This document shows positions 51,314 through 59,984 of a stretch of DNA of 64,000 bases, piece by piece (the first letter of the stretch is position 1; the number at the start of each line of letters is the position of its first letter). The translations under genes and the position numbers were made by a program. This DNA is from Amycolatopsis saalfeldensis. Its GTDB lineage: Bacteria > Actinomycetota > Actinomycetes > Mycobacteriales > Pseudonocardiaceae. The stretch lies in NCBI RefSeq assembly GCF_900110575.1, contig NZ_FOEF01000029.1, positions 1 to 64,000 of the forward strand. Reading direction: 5' to 3'. The notes beneath the pieces were generated by a model, which ran no database searches, was not told the DNA's origin, and saw only the letters and a program-made list of their open reading frames with translations.

Positions 51314-52126
51314 ATGGGCTCGAACAACATCGCCGTTGGAATTTCAGCCCTCAGCGCGGCCTTCGCGTTCGCGAGCTTGTGGATCTCAGCGCTGTCCTAC
51401 CGCCGCGGCCGACCTCGCGCCGTTATTCGCAGCTCCGGCGTCGTCACCGCAGTCTCCGGTGACTGCGCAACTCAGCGCGAGGAGTTGCAGGTCCACGCCC
51501 TGCTGGTCAATCGCGGACAGTCCCGCGTGCAGCTGGCTGATCAGCCTGTGGTTCTCGAGTTCCAACGAGCCCGTAGCCGCCGTCGAGCATTTCGGCGTGG
51601 CCGACCGGACGGCCCGCCCGTGTTCATCTCGATCACCACCCAGCTGCCACGCGCGGACATCGGCGGGTTCGAGGGTCTCGAAATCTCGGGCGCCCTGCCG
51701 GACGAATTCGTCACTCGCGCAGCTGGAGACGCATGGCTGTGCCAGCTACGCCTGCGCGTCAAGCTCAGCACCGGCGACGTGGTTGTCGGCCGGTGGTTCC
51801 CACCGCCGACCGGAGCTGAACGCTCAATCGAAGGCCGGCGGGACGAACTGCGACAGGAAACGGGCCCGGCGATGCGAGACCTCGTTGAAGCCCTTGGCGG
51901 CGTTCCCGGCGGGACGATTTGGCTAGCCAAACTGCGCGGAGAAACGCTGGCCGACTACGTCCAGCGCGTGCAGAAGAAGCCAACGTGGTTCGCGATCGCC
52001 CGGATCATCGATGTCCTCGAAGCTCAGAAAGGCGTGCCTGCACCTGGACTCGAAATCTGGAAACGACGCTGGAGCACGTCGTTGGCCGCAGCGAAGACAG
52101 ACGACGAGCTCCGAATCGAGCGGTGA
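51314..52126 (+). CDS. Membrane-anchored hypothetical protein
   Basis: A 270-residue protein with an N-terminal membrane segment (VGISALSAAFAFASLWISAL), then a basic stretch and a beta-rich domain (LQVHALLVNRGQSRVQLADQ, CQLRLRVKLSTGDVVVGRWF). The C terminus is helical. Architecture resembles the protein at 31176. AGGGGG precedes ATG 51314. Function unknown. Confidence 0.55.
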   Translation: MGSNNIAVGISALSAAFAFASLWISALSYRRGRPRAVIRSSGVVTAVSGDCATQREELQVHALLVNRGQSRVQLADQPVVLEFQRARSRRRAFRRGRPDGPPVFISITTQLPRADIGGFEGLEISGALPDEFVTRAAGDAWLCQLRLRVKLSTGDVVVGRWFPPPTGAERSIEGRRDELRQETGPAMRDLVEALGGVPGGTIWLAKLRGETLADYVQRVQKKPTWFAIARIIDVLEAQKGVPAPGLEIWKRRWSTSLAAAKTDDELRIER

Positions 52127-52227
52127 TCTGTCCGCCGCAGGTGACGCCCTGACGTCAGGGAATAGCGCACGGTCGGAATAACTGCTCTTCCCCAGTTGCC
52201 AACGGCGAGTTCGTCTACACCCCCGGT

Positions 52228-52437
52228 GTGGAGCATCGCACCGGGGACATCAACCACGTTGGCCGCGAGGTCTTCCACGAAGTCATCGATATCGAGCCCG
52301 GGTCGATGAAGTACATGATGTACGGGCCCGGAATGAACCACTGGGGCTACCTTGATGCCGATGGCAACTACACCAAAGCTGTACCGCCCAAAGGGTTCCT
52401 GACGCGTCTGAGTGAGCTGAACCCGCACCAGAGGTAG
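52228..52437 (+). CDS. Short protein, possibly truncated
   Basis: The frame is open from 52153, but the first start is GTG 52228, without a ribosome binding site. The product (EVFHEVIDIEPGSMKYMMYG, NHWGYLDADGNYTKAVPPKG) looks like the middle or end of a domain rather than a full protein. It may be the end of a decayed gene. Confidence 0.35.
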   Translation: MEHRTGDINHVGREVFHEVIDIEPGSMKYMMYGPGMNHWGYLDADGNYTKAVPPKGFLTRLSELNPHQR

Positions 52438-52547
52438 CGGGTCACCGGCCGTTGTTTGCGGGCAGGGGACGGCGATGGACCGCGTAGACAACGAAGTGAT
52501 CGCTGGCGCCTTGCCTGGCCGGAGGGGTTTGCCGCTGGTCGACGCGT

Positions 52548-53165
52548 CTACTTGGGAGCCTCGATGGCCCAGGTCCGACGCAGCGCCTCGTCCGCCACCG
52601 CGCGCAGCCGTTTCGGCATCCCCGTCCATGCCGGAGTGCCGCGCCAGGTTTGATCCGATGTTGCACGATAGGCCAGCACGACACCGGTCGTGCTGTTGGG
52701 GAAAAACGCTCGTTGCCCAGTCATCCAGGCTATTGGGTTCTGTGGGCGGGCGACGAACGGCCCCATCACCGGCATGTTCCGTTCTGGGCTTCCGAGCTGA
52801 TCGGCGGACGGATCGATCAGTACGTCGGCGTTCGGCGACCTCAAGATGAGGTGCCCGTCCCACGCCCTGCCGGCGGCGACGAGCGGCAGGGGTTCCTCTC
52901 CGGGCATCGGGTCGCCGACTCCGAACGAGAACCCCCTGCACTGGTCCTGAGGGACGCCGGATGACATGTCGGCCCACCACTGCGGGCAACACGCCCAGGC
53001 TCCGACGGGCTGCGGCTCGAACCGTAGCCCGTGCGCGCGGAGTACGTACTCCATCGCGCGGGTCGTCTCCAGGCATGTTTGCACCTGATACCCGGCGTCC
53101 AGAATGTGTTGCCGCACAATCAAGGCGGCGTGCTCCAGCCACACCGTGGACACGGTCTTGCTCAC
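52548..53165 (-). CDS. Putative papain/transglutaminase-like fold protein
   Basis: A 205-residue protein. C31 at the head of a helix (TCLETTRAMEYVLRAHGL), H105 (RAWDGHLILRS) and D118 (VLIDPSADQ) have the order and spacing of a Cys-His-Asp triad of the papain or transglutaminase-like superfamily. GTG 53165 has AGGAGG at good spacing. A peptidase or acyltransferase activity is inferred; the substrate is unknown. It lies just upstream of the exonuclease gene's end in a leftward pair. Confidence 0.5.
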   Translation of the reverse strand: MSKTVSTVWLEHAALIVRQHILDAGYQVQTCLETTRAMEYVLRAHGLRFEPQPVGAWACCPQWWADMSSGVPQDQCRGFSFGVGDPMPGEEPLPLVAAGRAWDGHLILRSPNADVLIDPSADQLGSPERNMPVMGPFVARPQNPIAWMTGQRAFFPNSTTGVVLAYRATSDQTWRGTPAWTGMPKRLRAVADEALRRTWAIEAPK

Positions 53166-53200
53166 GCTGGTTCCTCCTGTGATGGGACGTGGTTACTTGG

Positions 53201-55018
53201 TCACGGTGCGGTCATCCGCAGCAAGTGTTGGCGGGTCTGCTGGACGTCGCCCAGGGCGCGGTGGCCGCCGCCGTTGCGCAGCAACCGTCTGGAATAGGCG
53301 TGTTCGGACCGCGGCACCATCACATCGGCCCAGTGCTCAGTGTTGGCCAAGCGGCTGCGGCGCATCCCGTGCCGTTCGCAGTCGAACGTGATCACGTTGC
53401 GGTCGTAACTTGCGTTGTAGGCCAGCACAATCTTGCCGGCCGTGGCGCGTAGTAGTCTCTTGTAGACGATGGGCCAGGTTGGCACGCCTGGGGCGGTCAC
53501 CTCGCTGTCGGTGATGCCGTGCACCGCGTAGGCGCCCGCTTCGATCGGCACGCCCGGGTTGACCAAGGTGTCCAACAATGTCCGGCCCGTGCAGGCGTCA
53601 ATCACGGCGATCTCGCACACCGCGCCGCCCAGCGACACCGTCTCGGTATCCAGGATCACGGCGACGCCCTGCTCCAGCATGGCGCGGGCGAAGTTGACGG
53701 CGGCGCCGGCGGCTGAGCCGATCGTGATCGACTTCCGGTGCGGCGTCAGTTCCGGGCGGGAGATGAGCGAGGCCATCACCTGGTCCCGGGTCAGGGCGGA
53801 CTCCGGGGTGCGCTCCCAGTCGATCTCCCACGCTTTCGCCCCGGGCCGGTACCAGCCCCACACTTCGACGCCGTGAGCGTCGCCGAGGTCGCGCAGCCAG
53901 CGCCGCAGCAGGGTCGCGCGCTCCGGCGGGCGCTCGGTGACCAGGTCCCACAGCGGGGATCGCTGGCCGGGGCCGATTTCACGGACCAGGTGCCAGACCG
54001 AGTTCTCGGCCAGGGACTCCACATCGCCGGTGCGATACAGCGGGATGGTGATCCACTTCTCCCGCCCGACCTGCTTCTCGTGGCTGTCTACCGCTCCGAT
54101 CAGCTTGGCCTTGACCGCGAGGTCGAAGTGCCGCCGCGCGCCCTGCACGTCGAGCAGGTTCTCCAGCAGCGACGCAGCCGCGTCCGCGGTGATCGTCTGC
54201 TCCGCCCGGACCCGTTCCCGCAGCGCAGTGTCGGTGCGCAGCCGTTCGGCCAGGGCTTCGACATCGCCGGTGCGGTAGTGGGGGCCGGTGAACGAGTGTC
54301 GCCGTCGACCGTGCATCGCGGGGGCGGGTCCGGTCGTGAGCAGGCCGAGCGTGACCGCCGCCTCGACATGCCGGCGCCCGTCCTCAACGTTCAGCACCCG
54401 CTCCAGCAGCAGTCCGGCCGCGACCACGGCCATGGGCCGGTCCGCATGAACGCGCTCGCGCAGCGCGATGTCGGCACGAAGCCGTTCGGCCACCTCGTTC
54501 GCGATCCGCCAGTCCTGGCCGGCCCGCACACCGCGCTCCGCCAGGACCGCGTTCAGCTCGTCCCGGCTCCAACCCAACTCCTGCGCCAACTCCTGGACCG
54601 GCATCGAGGCGTTCTCCCAGCCCAGCCGAGCATCTACGACCTCGGTGACCAACTTGGGCGGGAGGGCGTCGACCTGAGCAGGGGCGTAGAGGTCGTAGCC
54701 CTTGAACACCTCGACCGCCGTCAGGTGCCCGGCCTGTACGAGAGCGGCCACATCATCGGCCTCGACCGGCCGGTCCAGGCGCGCGGCCAGCCGAGAGGCG
54801 CACTTGTGCAGGCCCACCGGGCGTTCGGCGCCGAACCGCTGCACGATGCCGGCGACCAGCCCACGCACCTGCTCGACCTGCTCGGGCAGCCAGCCACGGG
54901 AGTGATCCCGGGCCGGGATCATGCCGGCCTCCTGGGCGCGTTCAAATTGCCAGCGGGCCAGGCCCACCTCGTCGGCCAGGGCAAGGGGGCCGAGGTAGCC
55001 GCGTGTGCTCGCCGTCAT
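53201..55018 (-). CDS. DnaQ-type DEDDh 3'-5' exonuclease with N-terminal helical repeats
   Basis: The 605-residue product has a C-terminal exonuclease domain (about 450-605) with D457 and E459 (VILDTETVSLGG), YAVHGITDSEV, D539 (LAYNASYDRNV), H586 and D591 (GGHRALGDVQQT): a full DEDDh set. The N-terminal 340 residues hold repeated helix-turn-helix-like units, including two homologous stretches (ALRERVHADRPMAVVAAGLL near 186 and ALRERVRAEQTITADAAASL near 266). ATG 55018 has AGGAGGAG about 10 bases upstream. Likely DNA proofreading or end processing. Confidence 0.8.
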   Translation of the reverse strand: MTASTRGYLGPLALADEVGLARWQFERAQEAGMIPARDHSRGWLPEQVEQVRGLVAGIVQRFGAERPVGLHKCASRLAARLDRPVEADDVAALVQAGHLTAVEVFKGYDLYAPAQVDALPPKLVTEVVDARLGWENASMPVQELAQELGWSRDELNAVLAERGVRAGQDWRIANEVAERLRADIALRERVHADRPMAVVAAGLLLERVLNVEDGRRHVEAAVTLGLLTTGPAPAMHGRRRHSFTGPHYRTGDVEALAERLRTDTALRERVRAEQTITADAAASLLENLLDVQGARRHFDLAVKAKLIGAVDSHEKQVGREKWITIPLYRTGDVESLAENSVWHLVREIGPGQRSPLWDLVTERPPERATLLRRWLRDLGDAHGVEVWGWYRPGAKAWEIDWERTPESALTRDQVMASLISRPELTPHRKSITIGSAAGAAVNFARAMLEQGVAVILDTETVSLGGAVCEIAVIDACTGRTLLDTLVNPGVPIEAGAYAVHGITDSEVTAPGVPTWPIVYKRLLRATAGKIVLAYNASYDRNVITFDCERHGMRRSRLANTEHWADVMVPRSEHAYSRRLLRNGGGHRALGDVQQTRQHLLRMTAP

Positions 55019-55352
55019 CGGTGTTCGTCTCCTCCTGCCCGCAGTCGTCTGACCACGTCCTGTCACCGGTCGGAGGGAGTATCGCAGGGGGGACCGACAA
55101 GATCGGGTTGCGCGCCAGCGCGAGCGGGCAGCCAGCCGGAGTCGTCCCTGCTCGCTCAGCGCCTCGCCGGAGCGCGTCGCCCTCCAAAAGTGACTGGACA
55201 TGCTGGGTTCAGGACACGCACCCGTCGGACCAGCCCCAGCCCGACTGCTGTCCACTCTGAGCAGGTTCACTGATCTCGACGACCGCTCGACCGTCGCTCG
55301 GCGACCTGGACACCCGTCGCGACATGAGGGCTCGCCGACGCTGGCAGGCCCC
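55019..55352. other. Intergenic stretch upstream of the exonuclease
   Basis: This part of a 575-base divergent gap shows no credible gene. It presumably holds the exonuclease promoter. The GC-rich repeat at 55353 begins right after it. Confidence 0.4.
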
Positions 55353-55471
55353 GCCGGCTGCGCCCGAAGCCCCGCCAGCCCGCGCCGACCGGGGGAGACC
55401 AGCCTCGCTGCGCTCGGTCGCCTCCGGCGATCCCACCCCGGTCGGCCGAGCGCGGCACCCCGGCCGGTCCG
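55353..55471 (+). repeat. 119-base repeat with leader-type structure (copy d')
   Basis: This stretch is repeated at 57964-58082 with only three substitutions. Within it CCGACCGGGG (55385-55394) pairs with CCCCGGTCGG (55436-55445), enclosing an imperfect hairpin with loop TGC and TCGCC-TCC-GGCGA. It resembles the three-way-junction leaders. The next rightward gene starts at 55594. Confidence 0.7.
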
Positions 55472-55593
55472 CAGGGCCTGCCCTGCTGACGTTGCCCTCA
55501 AAACCACGACGGCCGCCAAGGGGTCCCGATCTCGTTAATCGATCAAGGCGGGACTCAGTCAGTCAATGGCAGTCTCTACGTTGAAGGAGAGAA

Positions 55594-55740
55594 ATGAAGC
55601 TGAAGAAGCTGGCCGAAAAGAAGTGCATCCACGACTTCTCTTTCATTCTGAACTCGAGCGTGCCGTCCGTAGCGGGCAACTGCTTCTACCACGGCGAGTT
55701 CGACTCGGCGGACGGCGCGTGTCCCCGCTGCAACGACTGA
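55594..55740 (+). CDS. 48-residue Cys-rich protein
   Basis: A small protein beginning KLKKLAEKKCIHDFSFILNS and ending FDSADGACPRCND, with cysteines at positions 11, 29, 44 and 47 and nearby histidines, so it may bind one zinc. GGAG lies just before ATG 55594. It is isolated between a structured leader and a strong terminator, which is the arrangement of an independently and strongly transcribed gene. No family is recognised. Confidence 0.65.
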   Translation: MKLKKLAEKKCIHDFSFILNSSVPSVAGNCFYHGEFDSADGACPRCND

Positions 55741-55780
55741 TCCCACTTCCACGATAGGAAAGGCTGCAATTTAGCCGTTC

Positions 55781-55816
55781 GGGGCGCCCTCTGTATTCAA
55801 ATACGCAGGGCGCCCC
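55781..55816 (+). terminator. Strong terminator after the small Cys-rich gene
   Basis: GGGGCGCCCT and AGGGCGCCCC form a 10-base-pair stem. The inner bases GTATT and AATAC can pair further. It starts 40 bases past the stop. Confidence 0.75.
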
Positions 55817-56067
55817 GCACTGTCAGAACGTCGGCGGGATGAGATTGCCGGTTCGACCTACCAAGGCACGCTGACGTCGCGTTTCGAGCCCGACGACTGG
55901 GCTTGGCGCGCTCGGCGAAACCGTGATCCCGCAGACCTCATGCTCGCCCGCCTGCATCACGCCAGCCCTTCGCTCGCAAGCGCGCCCTATCGAACGGTGA
56001 GACCACTGTGGACATGCGCGGTGCGAGAACACGCCACTTGTATGCCAACGAAATCTTGCGAGAGGGA
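55817..56067. other. Intergenic stretch, nothing convincing
   Basis: About 250 bases after a terminator. No credible gene on either strand; it likely contains the promoter for the genes at 56068 and 56211. Confidence 0.4.
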
Positions 56068-56214
56068 ATGATGTCGATCCGATCATTGAGCACAGTCATG
56101 ACAACGCGGCAGCCCTGCGGTTGCCATTGCGTGGGCGGGGCCGGGCGCCGGTCCTGCGCAAGCGGTACCCCGACGGGCTTCCGCGGACCCACTGAGCACC
56201 GGGGCGCCCGGTGA
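56068..56214 (+). CDS. Small Cys-containing protein
   Basis: A 48-residue frame (MMSIRSLSTVMTTRQPCGCH, then CVGGAGRRSC) with GAGAGGG before ATG 56068. Its stop overlaps the GTG of the next gene, suggesting translational coupling. Cysteines in CGCHC could bind metal. No family is recognised. Confidence 0.45.
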   Translation: MMSIRSLSTVMTTRQPCGCHCVGGAGRRSCASGTPTGFRGPTEHRGAR

Positions 56215-56636
56215 GCCGGCACGGCTGGGTTCGCCTCGGACAAGACACGCGTACCTGCGAAATCTGCGGGATGTCGGTGGAGCGCAAGCCCGACCGACAA
56301 TTCGCGTGGTCGCTGCGCACCGGCAAAGCCGTGCTCGTCGACGAAGTGCTGGTCTCGGCCGGCCAGTCAGCCACCCTGAAGGCGCTGCCCGGGTGCACCG
56401 GTGCTCAGCGACAGACCGCGGACGGCCAGCCCGCCCGCACCCGGTTCGGGGCGTTCATCCGGCTCGCCGGAGTACGTGAGGTCCTTCGGATGACGCCGTC
56501 CGGGCGAACCACCGACGACGAGGGAAACGCCGCGGTGTTCCCCGATGAGCAGTCGGCGCAACGTCGCGTCGAGCAGTTCCTGCCGCAACTGGAGCAGCAG
56601 TACCCCGGCAGCGACATCTGGACCGCGCCGCTGTAG
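56211..56636 (+). CDS. Hypothetical protein with CEIC motif
   Basis: A 141-residue protein starting at GTG 56211 inside the preceding stop. TCEICGMSVERKPD suggests a half zinc knuckle. The second half is polar with an acidic helix (DEQSAQRRVEQFLPQLEQQ). No ribosome binding site is obvious, consistent with coupling. No family is recognised. Confidence 0.5.
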   Translation: MSRHGWVRLGQDTRTCEICGMSVERKPDRQFAWSLRTGKAVLVDEVLVSAGQSATLKALPGCTGAQRQTADGQPARTRFGAFIRLAGVREVLRMTPSGRTTDDEGNAAVFPDEQSAQRRVEQFLPQLEQQYPGSDIWTAPL

Positions 56637-56663
56637 TGCCGATCGGCGATGTGCGGGCCGAGC

Positions 56664-57386
56664 TCAGAGAGCTCGCTGCCCGACGGCGGACCGCCGACGA
56701 CGCGCAGGCCACGCCTGCAGGCGAGGATGGAGCGTCACCAGCGAGTGGCGAACGTCCTCGGCCGTGTTCTCGAAGGCCCGCACATCGTCGTCGAACAGCT
56801 CGTACACACCCAGGCTCGGCGGACCAGGTGGTTCCGGCCATCGCGACACCAGCTGCTCACCGGCGCTGATCAAGCGCGTGACGAGTTCCGCGAACCCCCG
56901 TGGCCCGCCACGGGGGCACGCGCGGCACCAGGTCATCACATCGTGGACAGCGTCGATCAGATCAGCACGGCCGTCCGAGCGGACGCGCAGGAAACACACC
57001 AGCTCGGTGTGCAGAGCAGTGACGGAAGGGTACGGATCGTTGTTCAGCCGCGGGTCAGAGACCAGCAGCTGCGCGTGAACAGCGCTGATCTCCGCGATGA
57101 ACCGGTCAACGGCGCGTGCGCAGTCCTGCGGACGCTGGCGGACCATGTCGTCGTGGGCCCAGCCGCCGAGTATGAGAGTTTCGCAGCTCTGACCCGTCCG
57201 GATGGCCAGGCCGATCACGTCCGCCGGGGAATCGGATCCGATGACGTCGACGAGCGCGTTCTGCACCTTCCTCGCGATTGCCACGGCAGCAGGCCCAGAC
57301 AGCGGCCGGGCAGCGTCGGCCAGCAGGCGAAGCACATCGGCGAGGGCGACGTCCGTTCGCTCCCGTTGTCGCTGGAAAGGCCTCAT
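56664..57386 (-). CDS. Hypothetical protein
   Basis: A 240-residue mainly helical protein (LADVLRLLADAARPLSGPAA, VVHDVMTWCR-like centre, LFDDDVRAFENTAEDVRHSL). It converges on the gene at 56211. No strong ribosome binding site precedes ATG 57386. No family is recognised. Confidence 0.55.
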   Translation of the reverse strand: MRPFQRQRERTDVALADVLRLLADAARPLSGPAAVAIARKVQNALVDVIGSDSPADVIGLAIRTGQSCETLILGGWAHDDMVRQRPQDCARAVDRFIAEISAVHAQLLVSDPRLNNDPYPSVTALHTELVCFLRVRSDGRADLIDAVHDVMTWCRACPRGGPRGFAELVTRLISAGEQLVSRWPEPPGPPSLGVYELFDDDVRAFENTAEDVRHSLVTLHPRLQAWPARRRRSAVGQRAL

Positions 57387-57471
57387 CGCAGCACCGTAGC
57401 GCTCTGGCAGGGCCGTGGCCCGTCAGCCGGTTGCGGATCGCTGGTGGGGCGGCTTAGCGGGTCTTGGCGGG

Positions 57472-57804
57472 TCATCCTGTGGGGCCGGCGTCGTTCTCGG
57501 CACGCTGTCTACGGCGCTCGAGCACTGCGTCGGGGTTGAAGTAGCCGGTGGAGGCTCGCTTCGCGAACAGCTCCCACTCGGTCGGGGTGTAGGTGATGAC
57601 CAGGTCGTCGGCGTCGTCAGGGGGCGTCTTGCGGACCGCGGTGTAGGTGACGCCGTCGGTGTGCGGCACGAATGCCACCTCGATGACCTCAACGCCGTCC
57701 TCGACATCTTCACCGCCCTGCCAGTGTGCGTCGGTCAGGTCCAGGTGGCCGATGACGTCACCGCTCTTGCTGTAGATCGGCGCGCTGGTCCTGCGCATCT
57801 TCAT
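57472..57804 (-). CDS. DUF397-like protein
   Basis: A 110-residue protein. Its C-terminal half (IEVAFVPHTDGVTYTAVRKT, LVITYTPTEWELFAKRASTG, YFNPD) follows the DUF397 pattern of V.VAF, VRDS-like, and F.PAEW..F..G...G.FD. DUF397 proteins usually pair with an adjacent XRE regulator as Scr1-type partners; no XRE gene is next to this one. ATG 57804 follows GAGGA closely; GTG 57813 is an alternative. Confidence 0.55.
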   Translation of the reverse strand: MKMRRTSAPIYSKSGDVIGHLDLTDAHWQGGEDVEDGVEVIEVAFVPHTDGVTYTAVRKTPPDDADDLVITYTPTEWELFAKRASTGYFNPDAVLERRRQRAENDAGPTG

Positions 57805-57963
57805 GGTCCTCACAGTTCTGCTGGTCAACCGAGCCCGAAGGTATACCCGACCGCGTCCACGCTGGTCCGACCTACCCGCTCATCAGGCCCGAGCGCGGAT
57901 TCACCCGCGCCGGTCGTGACCCGGTCCCCACGGGCTGCGGGCGATCGCACGCTGGACCACCGT

Positions 57964-58082
57964 GCCGGCTGCGCCCGAAGCACCGCCAGCCCGCGCCGAC
58001 CGGGGGAGACCAGCCTCGCTGCGCTCGGTCGCCTCCGGCGATCCCGCCCCGGTCGGCCGAGCGCGGCGCCCCGGCCGGTCCG
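57964..58082 (+). repeat. 119-base repeat with leader-type structure (copy d)
   Basis: Near-identical to 55353-55471 (three substitutions). CCGACCGGGG (57996-58005) pairs with CCCCGGTCGG (58047-58056). TCGCC-TCC-GGCGA (58029-58041) and an imperfect hairpin lie inside. A second, shorter inverted repeat (TGGTCCCC/GGGGACCA) follows before the DUF932 gene at 58216. Confidence 0.7.
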
Positions 58083-58215
58083 GCCTCGGTGGTCCCCGGC
58101 GAGTCGCGCCCCGCTGCCCGCGGGGGACCAGCCGCACCCATGTCCGGGGCGGCAGTCCTGGCCCGGCGCCCGCCAAAACGCCGGATCCCCACAGAACCGA
58201 AGGAGCACCACCGCG

Positions 58216-59364
58216 ATGACCACCGTGGAGTCCGTCCTGACCACACGCAACGCCAACCTCCGGGACATGGCGAACCTCCTGGAAATCCAGGAAGACCGCA
58301 AGCTCGACATCGTCCGCCCCGCCAGGGACCTGCGGATGGTCGATGGTCGCCTGGAGATCGACGGGATCGGCGAGCCGACGATCACCGCCAGCGGCGTCAC
58401 CCGCGGCGCGCTGTTCGTGCCGACCGCCACCTGCGACCGCGGATTCGCCGAGAAACTGGGCATCCCGGTGAAGTACCTGCGCGACATGCGCGCGACCGGG
58501 AAGCTGGCGCTGCTCGATCACAACGTCAACGAGTGGCTGTCCGACGAGCCCGAGAAGCGGTTCCTCACCCGGACCCTAAAAGGCGGCGGCAACCTGCCCG
58601 GCGTCGCCCGCGCGCTGTTGTCCGAAAACTACCGGTTCGTTGACAACCTCGACGTGCTGATGGCGATGCTGGAGGGGATCCGGCTGGCCGGCGTCCACGT
58701 TGACGTCAACAAGTGCGACCTGACCGAGACCCGGATGTACGTCAAGGTCAGCTGCCCCGAGGTCGCCGCGCACGCCCCGGCGCTGCTGCGCAACTACACC
58801 AGCCCGTTCACCGGCCTGCGCGGCGCCGACAACCCGCTGGTGTTCGCCGGATTCGTCTTCAGCAACTCCGAAATCGGACACGGCAGCTTCTCCATCACCC
58901 CGCGGATCGTCGTTCAGATCTGCGACAACGGCATGACCTTCACCCAGGACGCCATGCGAGAGGTCCACCTGGGCGGCAAGCTCGCCGACGGCGTGGTCCG
59001 CTGGAGCTCCGACACCCAGGCCGCCGCGCTGGACGTGCTGATCAAGCAGGCACGGGACGCGGTCACCACGTTCCTCAACCCGGCCTACGTCCAGGCCAAG
59101 ATCGCCGAGGTCGAGGCAGAGGCCGGAATTCGCGTGCGCGACGTCGACGCGACCCTGGAGTACGTCGGCAAGCAGCTGCGGTTCACCGAGACCGAGCGCA
59201 AGACGATCCTCGACCACTTCTTCGACGGTGGCGACCGCACCTCCGGCGGTGTCCTGCACGCGGTGACCAGCGCCGCGCAGACCCTCGACAACGCCGACCA
59301 GGCCTACGAGATGGAACGCCAGGGCCTGCCCGCGATGCGCCACGCCGCGGCCTTCCAGCGCTGA
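58216..59364 (+). CDS. DUF932 phage/plasmid protein
   Basis: A 382-residue protein of the DUF932 family, common on actinobacterial plasmids and phages. Recognisable parts are GIPVKYLRDMRATGKLALLD, ENYRFVDNLDVLMAMLEGIR, YVKVSCPEV, GFVFSNSEIGHGSFSITPRI and HLGGKLADGVVRWS. It is full length and intact. AAGGAG lies 10 bases before ATG 58216. The biochemical function of the family is unknown; element-borne copies often sit near SSB, AAA ATPase and methyltransferase genes, as here. Confidence 0.85.
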   Translation: MTTVESVLTTRNANLRDMANLLEIQEDRKLDIVRPARDLRMVDGRLEIDGIGEPTITASGVTRGALFVPTATCDRGFAEKLGIPVKYLRDMRATGKLALLDHNVNEWLSDEPEKRFLTRTLKGGGNLPGVARALLSENYRFVDNLDVLMAMLEGIRLAGVHVDVNKCDLTETRMYVKVSCPEVAAHAPALLRNYTSPFTGLRGADNPLVFAGFVFSNSEIGHGSFSITPRIVVQICDNGMTFTQDAMREVHLGGKLADGVVRWSSDTQAAALDVLIKQARDAVTTFLNPAYVQAKIAEVEAEAGIRVRDVDATLEYVGKQLRFTETERKTILDHFFDGGDRTSGGVLHAVTSAAQTLDNADQAYEMERQGLPAMRHAAAFQR

Positions 59365-59376
59365 CCCACCCACGGG

Positions 59377-59398
59377 CCGGCCGGGACGTCCCGGCCGG
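59377..59398 (+). terminator. Terminator after the DUF932 gene
   Basis: CCGGCCGGGA-CG-TCCCGGCCGG is a perfect palindrome beginning 13 bases after the stop. Confidence 0.65.
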
Positions 59399-59446
59399 TC
59401 CGTTCAGCGCCAAGCCAACATCCCCCTCAAGAAAGGGAGATTTGCC

Positions 59447-59878
59447 ATGTCCCGCAACACAAAGCGCTGGGGTCTCACGATCCGGTCCGACGATCGAACC
59501 CCGTACATCGTCCGAGCGGCCCAGCAGTACGCCGGACTCCCGCAGCACGGCCTGGTGCTCGGCGTGTACCAACGCACGACCGAGGCTGGCTACTCGATCC
59601 TCGTCAAGCCCTGCTGCGTCGACGACCTGCGGGATCTGCTGGACACGCTGCTAACGGCCGAGCCAAGTGCCGCAGTCGAAGTGACTTTCCGAGAACACGA
59701 TCAGTACTACGGCGCCACCCTGCACATCAACAACTCGCCTGACGGACTGAGGTTCCGCGTCAGCCGTGGCGACGCCTACCCCAAGACATCCGGCACCGCG
59801 CTGCTGCAACCGTCCAGCGTCACGGAGTTGCGGAACGGGCTCGCCGAATGGCTCAGCTCCAACGAAACAGCCGGATGA
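59447..59878 (+). CDS. Hypothetical protein
   Basis: A 143-residue protein from ATG 59447 behind AAAGGGAG. It has beta segments (RWGLTIRSDDRTPYIVRAAQ, HGLVLGVYQRTTEAGYSILV) and TELRNGLAEWLSSNE at the end. No family is recognised. It follows the DUF932 gene but beyond a terminator. Confidence 0.6.
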   Translation: MSRNTKRWGLTIRSDDRTPYIVRAAQQYAGLPQHGLVLGVYQRTTEAGYSILVKPCCVDDLRDLLDTLLTAEPSAAVEVTFREHDQYYGATLHINNSPDGLRFRVSRGDAYPKTSGTALLQPSSVTELRNGLAEWLSSNETAG

Positions 59879-59984
59879 TGATCGCACCCTTGCACCGATC
59901 GCAGCAGGTGTCCGTCCCCGGCCCGACGCGCTCGTGACGTGCGCGGTGCCGCCTGGTGGAACCCATACGGATCCCGCCGGGACT

